A stretch of 64,000 nucleotides of DNA from J095 sp964517605 (GTDB lineage: Bacteria; Chloroflexota; Anaerolineae; 4572-78; J111): positions 56,076-120,075 of the forward strand of contig CAZFCE010000016.1 of the NCBI GenBank assembly GCA_964517605.1. The letters are read 5' to 3'. Shown here piece by piece: positions 25,900 through 34,773 of the stretch. The notes beneath the pieces are model-generated. The model was not told where the DNA came from, ran no database searches, and was given only the letters and a program-made list of their open reading frames with translations. The translations under genes were made by a program, and so were the position numbers. Every line of letters starts with the position of its first letter. Position 1 is the stretch's first letter.

Positions 25900-27075
25900 A
25901 TGGCACATAAAATAGTGATTGGCTTGACGGGTAATATTGCCACAGGAAAAAGCCTGGTTTTGCGCATGCTGCAAGAACTGGGCGCAACCGCAATTGATGC
26001 CGATAAACTGGTGCACGAGTTGATGCGGCGCGGCGGCTCGGTGTACAATGCCATTGTTGAGGAGTTTGGCAAGTTTATTCTGGATGAAACGGGGCAGATC
26101 AGCCGGGCCAAGCTGGGCAAAATTGTTTTTAGCGATCCCACGGCGTTATCGCGGCTGGAGGCGCTTACCCATCCGGGAGTAACCGCCGAAGTGCTGCGGC
26201 AAATTGAAAGCGCCCCTACCCCGACAGTGGTGATCGAAGCCATTAAATTATTTGAGTCGGGGTTGGCCGAACAATGCACCGCCACGTGGGTGGTGGTGGC
26301 TCCGCCGCAACAACAACTCAAGCGGCTCATTGAGCGGCGTAGAATGAGTCCGGAGCAGGCCAAACAGCGCATCCAGGCTCAATCGCCGCAGCAGGAAAAG
26401 GCGCTCAAAGCCGATTTGGTGATTGACAATAGCGGCGCGCTGGCCAAAACCTGGACCATTGTCAAAAACAATTATCAAAAACTACTCACGTCCCAGGCTG
26501 TTGAAACCGTGGCCGAACCCGACGAACCCGAAGCGGCGGCCCCGGTAGTTACCACAGCCCCGGCCCTGGAGGAGATTGACGTGTCACAAGTTACCTTACG
26601 GCGAGCCAAACGCGGTGATTTGAATGCCATGGCCGAATTAATGTCGCTGGGCACAGCGGATACAATTAAACCCGATATCTCCGAAATGATGGAGTCGTTG
26701 TTCTCTCGCGCCTACCTGCTGGCCGTAGTTGGCGAACGCATTGTGGGAATGATCGGCTGGCAAACCGAAAACCTGGTAGCCGGTCTGCAAGATTTTTACA
26801 TGCGGCGCAACGATTTGTGGGATTCGGTGGGCGTGAGTATGCTAGAACTGGTTCACGACGAGATTAACAAACTCTCGTGCGAAGTATCGCTGGTGTTTGT
26901 GTTGAAACAGGCTGGCAACTCACCAGTGCAATTTTTAGAAACCCAGGGCTACGAACAGTTTGAACGCGACCGGCTAATCCAGGATTGGCGCGACGCCGCC
27001 GTTGAATGGCAGCCGGAAAACAGCACGTTGCTGTACAGAAAAATGCGCGAACAACGCATTATGATTCCAATGTAA
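25900..27075 (+). CDS. coaE: Dephospho-CoA kinase fused to a GNAT-like acetyltransferase domain
   Basis: CoaE phosphorylates dephospho-CoA in the last step of CoA synthesis. From ATG 25900 (AAGGAGG 8 bases upstream; an in-frame TTG at 25876 is rejected) the protein has 391 residues. Residues 1-195 are CoaE: P-loop GLTGNIATGKS, ATAIDADKLVHELM, LEALTHPGV, VVIEAIKLFESGL and the LID-like RRRMSPEQAKQRIQAQSPQQEKALKADLVIDNSG. After an Ala/Pro/Glu linker, residues 228-391 (VTLRRAKRGDLNAMAEL, AYLLAVVGERIVGMIGWQ, FLETQGYEQFERD) resemble a GNAT domain. The fusion is unusual. GNAT enzymes use acetyl-CoA, so a CoA-linked role is conceivable. Confidence 0.88.
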   Translation: MAHKIVIGLTGNIATGKSLVLRMLQELGATAIDADKLVHELMRRGGSVYNAIVEEFGKFILDETGQISRAKLGKIVFSDPTALSRLEALTHPGVTAEVLRQIESAPTPTVVIEAIKLFESGLAEQCTATWVVVAPPQQQLKRLIERRRMSPEQAKQRIQAQSPQQEKALKADLVIDNSGALAKTWTIVKNNYQKLLTSQAVETVAEPDEPEAAAPVVTTAPALEEIDVSQVTLRRAKRGDLNAMAELMSLGTADTIKPDISEMMESLFSRAYLLAVVGERIVGMIGWQTENLVAGLQDFYMRRNDLWDSVGVSMLELVHDEINKLSCEVSLVFVLKQAGNSPVQFLETQGYEQFERDRLIQDWRDAAVEWQPENSTLLYRKMREQRIMIPM

Positions 27076-27097
27076 TACCGGATGTGGAGAATTTTGA

Positions 27098-27355
27098 ATG
27101 GAAGCGATTAAAAATTTTGCCGGCAATCACCCTCAAATCACTTCGTGGATTGTGTTAGCCATTGGAATGGTGATTATTTTGGTGTGGTCCGCCAGCGATG
27201 TGGGCTTTACCGCCGGGCAGTGGGCGGCGCTGGTAGTGACCACAATTTTGCTGGCCGGCGCTTGCGTGTGGATTATCGGTTGGGAAGATGGCGAGGACGA
27301 AGCCGAGGCCATCACCGCCGAGGCCGGCAGCGATAAACCGGCCAACGCCGCCTGA
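27098..27355 (+). CDS. Small two-helix membrane protein, unknown function
   Basis: This 85-residue protein has two hydrophobic helices (about 15-34 and 45-66) and a very acidic C-terminus (GWEDGEDEAEAITAEAG). No family is recognised. The ATG lies 22 bases after the coaE-GNAT stop with GTGGAGA upstream, and a bidirectional terminator follows, so it is the last gene of that transcript. It is accepted as a gene because of the placement and the clean topology. Confidence 0.65.
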   Translation: MEAIKNFAGNHPQITSWIVLAIGMVIILVWSASDVGFTAGQWAALVVTTILLAGACVWIIGWEDGEDEAEAITAEAGSDKPANAA

Positions 27356-27371
27356 TTAACCGAACCTGAAA

Positions 27372-27406
27372 AATAAGGCCCGCTCTATTAGCGGGCCTTA
27401 TTTTTT
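27372..27406. terminator. Bidirectional terminator between small membrane protein and lipoprotein genes
   Basis: AATAAGGCCCGC (27372-27383) pairs with GCGGGCCTTATT (27391-27402). The hairpin includes the lipoprotein stop codon, with T- and A-tracts on both sides. Confidence 0.88.
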
Positions 27407-28018
27407 GGGCGTAATGATTGCCAGATGCACGCGCCCAATATCCTCCAGCGTTACCGGCGCTGGGCCGGTGGGCGTCCAGAAAAAGCGGGCGCTTTGAAAA
27501 TCCTGCGTCAGTTGGCCGTTTAGCAAAAACGGCTCGCTGATGGGCAGGCCAAACCGAACACTGCCGCCGGCGGACTCAAAAAAAGCTAAAAAATCGCCGC
27601 TGATGGTGTGCCCGGTGGCGGCAAAATAGCGAGTGTTGGGCGCGGTAGCCGGCGGCACGCTGCCGGGCGGTAGCGGCGGTTGCCGCCGTTGCAACAGATC
27701 GCCCAGCCAGCCCACGGTAATGCGGTAGGCCGGGTCGTTTTCGGGGTGAAGTTCCAGCCGGCCTTTTTCAAAATATTGCACGCGCCAGCCGCCATCCTCA
27801 ATTTCAGCGGAGATGGGCCGGCCCAAACTGGCCTGGCCGCCGTATTTTTCAAAAAAACGTAAAAAATCCCCCTGCACGGTAAAACCGTTCTGCTCAAAAA
27901 TGGCCGCCGGGGCAGCCGTGGGCGGCGGTTGATCGGCGCAGCCGGCGGCCAACCCCAGGCTTGCCCCCAGCGATACAACCGCTGCCAGCATGTTTAACCA
28001 CGTTTGCCGCTGCTTCAC
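27398..28018 (-). CDS. Lipoprotein with two LGFP-like repeats
   Basis: This 206-residue protein has an N-terminal signal ending in the lipobox LAAGC (lipidated Cys about residue 27). After a Pro/Ala spacer come two homologous units. The first is FTVQGDFLRFFEKYGGQASLGRPISAEI with YFEKGRLELHPE. The second is HTISGDFLAFFESAGGSVRFGLPISEPF with FQSARFFWTP. The pattern resembles LGFP-type repeats of cell-surface proteins. The module is probably carbohydrate- or wall-associated, but no enzyme motif is seen. Anchored on the outer face of the membrane. The neighbouring kinase gene diverges from it. Confidence 0.75.
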   Translation of the reverse strand: MKQRQTWLNMLAAVVSLGASLGLAAGCADQPPPTAAPAAIFEQNGFTVQGDFLRFFEKYGGQASLGRPISAEIEDGGWRVQYFEKGRLELHPENDPAYRITVGWLGDLLQRRQPPLPPGSVPPATAPNTRYFAATGHTISGDFLAFFESAGGSVRFGLPISEPFLLNGQLTQDFQSARFFWTPTGPAPVTLEDIGRVHLAIITPKK

Positions 28019-28042
28019 CTGCCCTTTTCTCCCCTGGTTTTG

Positions 28043-28071
28043 TGCTATAATTGAATACCCGTAGTTACGGG
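28043..28071 (+). promoter_or_regulatory. Extended -10 promoter with adjacent palindrome upstream of the kinase cluster
   Basis: TGCTATAAT (28043-28051) is a perfect extended -10. Seven bases further, CCCGTA and TACGGG (28058-28063 and 28066-28071) form a perfect palindrome with a 2-base centre, positioned like an operator at the transcription start. Confidence 0.6.
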
Positions 28072-28172
28072 CACGCTAAAATCCGACTGTACTCGCTCTT
28101 TTTAGAAATGGCAAAACGGGGTGGGTTCGCTTATCCGCCCAATGAATCAATCTGCCTTGAACAAGGTGTCCT

Positions 28173-31100
28173 ATGCAAACTTGGTTCCCCCCTTTTGTTT
28201 TTGATGATGAAATAAAAAGGCAGCGCGCCAGGCTGTTACAGTTTATTTTGTTGGCGTTTGCCGGGATGGTTGTTTGCCAACTAATTTTCAGGTTTTGGGC
28301 CGGTTCAAGCCTGGAAACCGGGGTGATAATTGCCGGCCTGTTGGTTTTAACCTGCGTTGTTTCGGGGTATTGGTTGCATCGCGGCTTTATTTTTGGGGCG
28401 GCGTTGATATTTACGCTCACTCAGTGGCTAATCATAACGGCGATCATCGTTTTAACCGGCGGAATAGACTCGCCGTTGATGTTTGTGTACTTTATGATTG
28501 TGTTTTTGGCCGGAATTTTAGCCGGCGGGGGGCTGGCAATAGCAATGGCAGCGGGTAGCATTGTGGCCATAACGGCCATGTTCACCGCCACAACCTACGG
28601 CCTGTTGCCCGCCCCCCGGCTTGATTTAATTACGGCTCCGGGCAATTGGTTGAGTTTTGTGTTTAGTATGGCGTTTACTGCCGGGCTGGTTTACCTGGCG
28701 GCCAGAACCAACGCCGTCGCTCTGGCTATGGCCCGGCGCGAGTTGGTGGCTCGCCGGCAGGTTGAAACCGAGCTGGTTGAAGAGCGCAACCTGCTACGCG
28801 TGCTGTGCGATAACCTGCCGGATGTTCACGTTTTTGTAAAAGATACCCACAGCCGTTTTTTAATTAACAATGCGTTTCACTTAAAAACTATGGGCGCTAC
28901 CACTCAGGATGAAGTGGTGGGCAAAAACGATTTTGATTTCTTTCCCCCGGAATTTGCCGCGCAATATTACACCGACGAGCAGGAAGTTATCCGTTCTGGC
29001 CAGGGGTTGCACAACCGGCTGGAATGGGTGATGACGTATCAGGGCGAGCGCCGGCTATTTTTAACCAGCAAGCTACCCATGCGCAACAACCAGGGCGATA
29101 TCACCGGGTTGGTGGGCATGAGCGTTGATGTAACCGAGCGCAACAAAGCCGAAGAAAAACTGCGGGCCAACGAAGAAATTTTGCGGGTGGTGATGGATAA
29201 CATTCCGCAGTACATTTTCTGGAAAGATAAAAACTCGGTGTATTTGGGCTGCAACACTAACTTTGCCCGCATTGCCGGCGTTGATAAGCCCGAAAATATT
29301 ATTGGCAAAACGGATTACGACCTGATTTGGCCGCGCGAACAATCGGACCGAATCCTGAAAATTGACCAGCGGATTATGAGCAGCGACCAGCCGGAATTGC
29401 ATCTGGTTGAGCCATATGTTTATCCCAGTGGTAAACGGGGCTGGGCCGAAACCAACAAAATGCCCCTGCACGATGCGCAGGGCGCGGTAATGGGCCTTTT
29501 GGGTACAATTCAGGATGTGACCAAATGGGTTGAATACGATACTGAAATAACCCGGCAAGCCCAGGAAATGACCGCTCTGTACGAAACGGCCTTGGCAATT
29601 AATACCAAATTGGAATATTCGGCGCTGTTACGGACTATTATTCGGTACGCTGTATTACTGTTAAACTCAGAAATGGGTACGCTGACGCTAACCCGGCCGG
29701 ATGGTTCGGCAGAAATTGTGGCCGTATACAACTGGCGCGAAGCCGAAATCGGCTTACGCCAGGCCCCCGGTGAAGGGTTGGCCGGCAAGGTGATTCAAAC
29801 CGGCGAAGCCATCCAGGTTGAAAATTACCGCACCTGGGAGCATCGCCTCTCGTACCTGGATGAGTTTAGCGCCATTGGCCGCGCGTTGGGCGTGCCGCTC
29901 AACCAGTCCCGGCAGGTGATTGGCGTATTGCTGGTGTTTGAAACCGCGCCCGGCCTGTTTTCCGAGCGCCAAATTCAACTGCTCAATTTGTTTGCCGCTT
30001 ATGCGGCGGTTGCCATTCACCGCGCCCAACTATACGAAGAAACCCAGCAACGGCTGCGGATGATGGGCGGCCTGCACGAAATTGCCCAGGCGTTTGGCGC
30101 GCTCACCGACGTAAAAGAAACATTCGGCTTGCTGGCCGAACGGCTGGCCCGGTTAATTGGCGCTAAAGTGTGTTTGGTGGTTTTGCTGGAAACAGAAACC
30201 AAAATTATGCGGGCGCAAAAACCCGGCTACGGCATTAGCGATGACCGGCTTGACACGTTGTATTTTTCGGCGCAGGATGCGGCCAAATTTTGGGATTTCC
30301 GTGAGCGCGGCCCGTTTGTGGCTCACTCCACCGCCGAACTGCCGGAGTTTTTGCACTATATGACCGGCGAGGCGGAGCCGGTGGCGTCGTTAATTTCGGT
30401 GCCCATCTGGTTTAAGGGCAAAATTATGGGGCAAATTCTTGCGGCCAACAAACCCGGCGGCTTTAACCAAGAAGATGCTCAACTGTTGGCCGTGTTTGCC
30501 AACCAGGCCGGCGTGGTGGTGCAAAATGCGCGCCTGTTTGAAAACGAGCAATATCAGCGAAAAATTGCCGAAACCCTGAGCAAAGTTACCAAAGCGGTCA
30601 ACTCCAGCCTGGAACTGAGCCAGGTGCTGGACCGCGTGCTCGAAGAATTAAACCAGGTGATTACGTATGATTCCGCCAGCGTGATGCTGCTGCGCACCCC
30701 GGAAACTGTTTACATTGCGGCCAGCCGTGGTTTTGGCGCCGAGGAAAAGGATTTTAAGCAAACTTTTTTGTTAAAAGATTTATCGGTGGCGCACAAGGCC
30801 ATCACCACCCAAACTGCCTGCCTGATTCTTGATACCCAACACGAACCTTCATTTAATCCGCAGCTAATTGGCCGGCATTCCATCCGCAGCCTGCTAACCG
30901 CGCCTTTGCTGGTGCGGGGCCAGAGCATTGGCGCGCTCAATGTTGATAGCTGGACGCCCAACCGTTACACCAAACGCGACGAACTGGTGGTGTTTCGGTT
31001 TGCCCAACAGGTGGCCGTAGCCATTGAAAACGCCCGGCTTTACCAGCAAATTCAGCAGCGCAACCTGGAACTGGAACACAGCAACCAGGAGTTGCAGGCG

Positions 31101-31784
31101 TTTGCTTACGTAGCCTCGCACGATTTGCAGGAGCCGCTCCGTAAAATCCGCACCTTTGGCGACCGGCTCAAAAGCCGCTCCGCCGCTCAACTGGATGAGC
31201 GCAGCGCCGAATATATTGACCGCATGCAGCACGCCGCCGCCCGCATGCAAACGCTAATTGATGATTTACTCACCTTTTCGCGGGTTACAACCATGGCCCG
31301 GCCTTACACCACCGTTAATTTAAACACAGTCATCACCGAAGTTTTGGCCGATCTGGAAACTCACATCGAGGCCGTTGCAGCCCAAGTCTATGTGGCTAAA
31401 TTGCCCACCATCATGGCCGACCGCACCCAAATGCGGCAGTTGTTTCAAAATTTAATCAGCAACGCCCTAAAATTCCATAAACCCAATGTTCTGCCGATAA
31501 TAAATATTGAGGCTTCATCCGTAGCCGGGCCGGCGGTTTGCCAGATCATTGTTCGGGATAACGGGATTGGCTTTGACGAAAAATACGCCAGCCGGATATT
31601 TGGCGTGTTCCAGCGGTTGCATGGCCGCACTCAATACGAAGGCACCGGGGTGGGGCTGGCCGTTTGCAAAAAAATAGTCGAACGCCACAATGGCTCCATC
31701 GCGGTGCAAAGCGTGCCCGGCGAGGGCGCTACCTTTATTGTTAATTTGCCGATAAAACAAACCGATCTTACCCCTGGTCTGTAA
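28173..31784 (+). CDS. Membrane multisensor histidine kinase (PAS-PAS-GAF-GAF-GAF-HisKA-HATPase)
   Basis: In this 1203-residue protein, residues 20-200 carry five or six membrane helices after the opening WFPPFVFDDEIKRQRARLL. Two PAS/PAC units follow (about 210-330, ending GMSVDVTERNKAEEKL, and 335-455, ending GTIQDVTKW), then three GAF-like domains (about 470-620, 635-790 and 800-955). HisKA has the phospho-acceptor H983 in ASHDLQEPLRK. The ATPase domain has the N box MRQLFQNLISNALKFHK, RDNGIGF and GTGVGLAVCKK. The kinase core is of the phytochrome-like type that often pairs with Rcp1-class regulators. The next kinase starts 7 bases after its stop, and an Rcp1-like regulator follows that. 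Confidence 0.92.
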   Translation: MQTWFPPFVFDDEIKRQRARLLQFILLAFAGMVVCQLIFRFWAGSSLETGVIIAGLLVLTCVVSGYWLHRGFIFGAALIFTLTQWLIITAIIVLTGGIDSPLMFVYFMIVFLAGILAGGGLAIAMAAGSIVAITAMFTATTYGLLPAPRLDLITAPGNWLSFVFSMAFTAGLVYLAARTNAVALAMARRELVARRQVETELVEERNLLRVLCDNLPDVHVFVKDTHSRFLINNAFHLKTMGATTQDEVVGKNDFDFFPPEFAAQYYTDEQEVIRSGQGLHNRLEWVMTYQGERRLFLTSKLPMRNNQGDITGLVGMSVDVTERNKAEEKLRANEEILRVVMDNIPQYIFWKDKNSVYLGCNTNFARIAGVDKPENIIGKTDYDLIWPREQSDRILKIDQRIMSSDQPELHLVEPYVYPSGKRGWAETNKMPLHDAQGAVMGLLGTIQDVTKWVEYDTEITRQAQEMTALYETALAINTKLEYSALLRTIIRYAVLLLNSEMGTLTLTRPDGSAEIVAVYNWREAEIGLRQAPGEGLAGKVIQTGEAIQVENYRTWEHRLSYLDEFSAIGRALGVPLNQSRQVIGVLLVFETAPGLFSERQIQLLNLFAAYAAVAIHRAQLYEETQQRLRMMGGLHEIAQAFGALTDVKETFGLLAERLARLIGAKVCLVVLLETETKIMRAQKPGYGISDDRLDTLYFSAQDAAKFWDFRERGPFVAHSTAELPEFLHYMTGEAEPVASLISVPIWFKGKIMGQILAANKPGGFNQEDAQLLAVFANQAGVVVQNARLFENEQYQRKIAETLSKVTKAVNSSLELSQVLDRVLEELNQVITYDSASVMLLRTPETVYIAASRGFGAEEKDFKQTFLLKDLSVAHKAITTQTACLILDTQHEPSFNPQLIGRHSIRSLLTAPLLVRGQSIGALNVDSWTPNRYTKRDELVVFRFAQQVAVAIENARLYQQIQQRNLELEHSNQELQAFAYVASHDLQEPLRKIRTFGDRLKSRSAAQLDERSAEYIDRMQHAAARMQTLIDDLLTFSRVTTMARPYTTVNLNTVITEVLADLETHIEAVAAQVYVAKLPTIMADRTQMRQLFQNLISNALKFHKPNVLPIINIEASSVAGPAVCQIIVRDNGIGFDEKYASRIFGVFQRLHGRTQYEGTGVGLAVCKKIVERHNGSIAVQSVPGEGATFIVNLPIKQTDLTPGL

Positions 31785-31791
31785 AACCATC

Positions 31792-34320
31792 ATGCTAAAA
31801 TATTTTAAACCGCCTGTTTTTGAAGACGAAGCCAAAACCAAAACCGCCGAAATTCTCAACATTACGCTGCTGGTAACATTTTTTTTAGTGGGCGGGCGGA
31901 TTTTAGCGGTGAGTCTGCTGATGAGGGTATTGGGCGCTAACCAGCTAATCCAGGCGGCATTTATGGTGGTGCTGGTGGGGCTGTTACGGCTAATGCGCCG
32001 GGGGCAGGTTAAAGCCGCGTCAATCATTTTTGTTCTGGCCAGTTGGGGAATGCTAACCTATCAAATTTGGTTTGGCGGCGGCGTTTACAACAGCGCCTTT
32101 TCTGATTATGTGCTGATTATTTTAGCCGCCGGGCTGTTGTTGGGCCGGCGGGCAAGCCTGATTTTTACCGGGCTGTGCGTGTTATCGGGGTTGGTGGTGG
32201 CCTGGGCCGGGCAAACCGGCCTGATTAGCGGCCGGATTGAAGCCCCCATAGAGGTGTGGATTAATTACGCCCTAAAATTTTTACTGGTGGCCATAATTAC
32301 GGTGCTGGTAATCAGCATTTTAAACCGGGCCTGGCGGCGAGTGCGCAATTATGAATACGCGCTATCAGACAGCAGCCACAAAGTAGAACTCCAGGCCGGC
32401 GAGTTGCGCCAACGTGAACAATGGTTGCAAGAAAGCGAGCGTTTTAACCGGCGCATTGCCGAAACCTCGCCGCACATCATCTATATTTATGATATGGCGG
32501 AGCGGCGTTTTGTGTATAACAACCGGAGTTTATTTGAAACGCTGGATAAAAACCATAGCAACATTGACGATGCCGCCAAACCCAATAAAATTTTTGAACT
32601 GCTGCACCCCGATGACCGGCCTCGCATTGAGGATTTGCTAAAACGCTGCGCCACCGCCTCGGACGACGACGTGTTTGAAACCGAATACCGGCTGCGCCAC
32701 AGTGATGGCACGTGGCGCTGGTTTGTAAGCACCGACACCGTGTTTGCCCGCACCGAATCTACCGGCCAGGTGCGGCAGATTATTGGCATGGTGCAGGATA
32801 TTACCGCCCGCAAACAGGCCGAAGAAAAGTTGCGAGAAAACCAGCAGTTATTACAGGGGTTTATTGACAACTCTTCCACCATAATTTACGTGAAAGATTT
32901 AACCGGGCGCTACATTTTGGTAAATCGCTGGTTTGCACGGTTTTTTGACCTTGACCACGAAAAAATTATCGGCTCCACCGATTTTGATATTTTCCCGCCC
33001 GATGTTGCCCAAACGCTCCAAGCCAACGATCAGCAGGTGATCGAAACCGGGCAGCCCATTGAAATTGAAGAAGTAGTGCCCTACAATGGCCAACTGTTTA
33101 CCTACATTTCCATCAAATTTCCCCTGTTAGATTTAACCGGGCAGCCGTATGCCCTGGCCGGCATTTCTACCGATATTACCGCCCGCAAACAGGCCGAGCA
33201 AGCCCTGCGCGACAGCCAAAAGCAATACAGCGACTTGTTTGAATACGCCACCGACGCCATTTTTATCGAATCGTTCAACGGCCAAATTTTAGATGTTAAC
33301 GAAAAGGCGTGCGATTTACTGGGCTATTCCAAAGCCGAATTGCTGGCGCTGAAAGTGGCAGATATTGTGCCCCAGCGCACCCCGCAAGAAACTAACAGCA
33401 TTCAAACCGGGTTAAGGCAGCACCGCCGGCTAATTTTTGAAGGCCAAAACCGCCGCAAAGATGGCTCGCTGGTTGATGTGGAGGTGAGCCTCAGAGGTAT
33501 TAACCTGGATAGCCAGCCGGTAGCCCAGGTGTTTGCCCGCGATATTACCGCCCGCAAACAGGTTGAACAGGCGCTTAAGGCCTACGCCGCCGAATTAGAG
33601 CGCAGCAACCGCGAACTGGAAGATTTTGCCTACGTGGCCTCGCACGATTTGCAGGAACCCCTGCGAAAGATTCAGGCATTTGGCGATAGGTTGGCTCAAC
33701 GATACAATGATATATTGGATGAACGTGGCCGCGATTACCTGGCCCGCATGCAAAATGCCGCCGCCCGCATGCAGGTGTTAATTCAGGATTTGCTCACGTT
33801 TTCGCGGGTTACAACCAAAGCCCAGCCCTTTGCGCCGGTTGACCTCAACTTGGTGATAAAAAATGTGTTATCAGACCTTGAAACTTATATCGAAGAAGTG
33901 GCCGGCCAGGTGCAGGTAGATAGCCTGCCCACCATCGAAGCCGACCCAACCCAAATGCGCCAGTTGTTTCAAAATGTTATCACTAACGCCCTAAAATTCC
34001 ATCGCCCGGATGTGCCGCCCGTGGTCAAAATTCAATCCAACGAGGTTGTTGCCGCCCGGCCGCCGGTGTGCCGGATAATAGTAACTGATAACGGCATCGG
34101 CTTTGAAGAAGCCTACCGCGAGCGAATTTTTGGCGTGTTTCAGCGGTTGCACTCGCGCAATGTTTACCCCGGCACCGGCGTGGGCCTGGCCGTGTGCCGT
34201 AAAATTGCTAACCGGCACAACGGCACCATTACGGCCACCGGCCGCCCCGGCCAGAGCGCCGAGTTTATTATTACATTGCCTGTCCAGCAAAATAACCCGG
34301 AGATCAAGCATGACGCATAA
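31792..34320 (+). CDS. Membrane multisensor histidine kinase (three PAS domains)
   Basis: This 842-residue protein opens with FKPPVFEDEAKTKTAEIL, clearly related to the start of the preceding kinase, then has membrane helices to about residue 185. Three PAS/PAC units follow (about 215-340, 345-465 and 470-592), each ending in a DITARKQ-type PAC motif. HisKA has H618 in ASHDLQEPLRK. The ATPase domain has MRQLFQNVITNALKFHRP, TDNGIGFEEAYRERIFGVFQRLH and GTGVGLAVCRK. The membrane domain and catalytic cores match the upstream kinase, suggesting duplication followed by exchange of sensor modules. The 3' end overlaps the response-regulator gene by 11 bases. Confidence 0.92.
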   Translation: MLKYFKPPVFEDEAKTKTAEILNITLLVTFFLVGGRILAVSLLMRVLGANQLIQAAFMVVLVGLLRLMRRGQVKAASIIFVLASWGMLTYQIWFGGGVYNSAFSDYVLIILAAGLLLGRRASLIFTGLCVLSGLVVAWAGQTGLISGRIEAPIEVWINYALKFLLVAIITVLVISILNRAWRRVRNYEYALSDSSHKVELQAGELRQREQWLQESERFNRRIAETSPHIIYIYDMAERRFVYNNRSLFETLDKNHSNIDDAAKPNKIFELLHPDDRPRIEDLLKRCATASDDDVFETEYRLRHSDGTWRWFVSTDTVFARTESTGQVRQIIGMVQDITARKQAEEKLRENQQLLQGFIDNSSTIIYVKDLTGRYILVNRWFARFFDLDHEKIIGSTDFDIFPPDVAQTLQANDQQVIETGQPIEIEEVVPYNGQLFTYISIKFPLLDLTGQPYALAGISTDITARKQAEQALRDSQKQYSDLFEYATDAIFIESFNGQILDVNEKACDLLGYSKAELLALKVADIVPQRTPQETNSIQTGLRQHRRLIFEGQNRRKDGSLVDVEVSLRGINLDSQPVAQVFARDITARKQVEQALKAYAAELERSNRELEDFAYVASHDLQEPLRKIQAFGDRLAQRYNDILDERGRDYLARMQNAAARMQVLIQDLLTFSRVTTKAQPFAPVDLNLVIKNVLSDLETYIEEVAGQVQVDSLPTIEADPTQMRQLFQNVITNALKFHRPDVPPVVKIQSNEVVAARPPVCRIIVTDNGIGFEEAYRERIFGVFQRLHSRNVYPGTGVGLAVCRKIANRHNGTITATGRPGQSAEFIITLPVQQNNPEIKHDA

Positions 34321-34771
34321 ACCCAACCTCATTACCATTTTAATGGCCGAGGATGATCCCGATGATCGCCTGCTAACCGAAGAGGCTCTGGAAGAGAGCC
34401 ACCTGCTCAACAAGTTGAATTTTGTGGAAAACGGCGAAGAACTGCTGGATTACCTGTACCAACGCGGCAAATTTTCTGATCCCAAAACTGCGCCCCGGCC
34501 CGGCGTAATTTTTTTAGATTTGAACATGCCCAAAAAAGATGGCCGCGAAGCCCTGCAAGAAATAAAAGCCGATCCATCGCTGCGGTTAATCCCGGTAGTG
34601 GTGCTAACCACTTCTAAAGCTGAAGAAGACATCATCAAAACCTATGATCTGGGCGCCAGTTCGTTCATTACCAAGCCGGTTACATTTGAATCGCTGGTTG
34701 AGGTGATGAAAACTCTGGGCAAATACTGGTTTGAAATTGTAGAACTGCCGCCCGCAAAACCAGGGGGATGA
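34310..34771 (+). CDS. Single-domain response regulator, Rcp1-like
   Basis: The true start is ATG 34310, inside the end of the kinase gene, with GGAG about 8 bases upstream. A longer frame open from 34103 is an artefact of overlap. The 153-residue protein is a stand-alone receiver: acidic pocket AEDDPDD, phospho-acceptor D70 in VIFLDLNMPKKDG, T100 in VVVLTTS and K122 in ITKPV. The insertion LLDYLYQRGKFSDPKTAPRP is characteristic of Rcp1-type regulators of phytochrome-like kinases. With no output domain it probably relays phosphate to or from the flanking kinases. The next gene overlaps its stop codon or follows within 2 bases. Confidence 0.92.
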   Translation: MTHKPNLITILMAEDDPDDRLLTEEALEESHLLNKLNFVENGEELLDYLYQRGKFSDPKTAPRPGVIFLDLNMPKKDGREALQEIKADPSLRLIPVVVLTTSKAEEDIIKTYDLGASSFITKPVTFESLVEVMKTLGKYWFEIVELPPAKPGG

Positions 34772-34773
34772 TT

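Noticed and set aside
34103..34771. Longer start for the Rcp1-like response regulator
   Set aside because: The extra 69 codons lie entirely within the histidine kinase gene in another frame. ATG 34310 has a ribosome site and begins the receiver domain.
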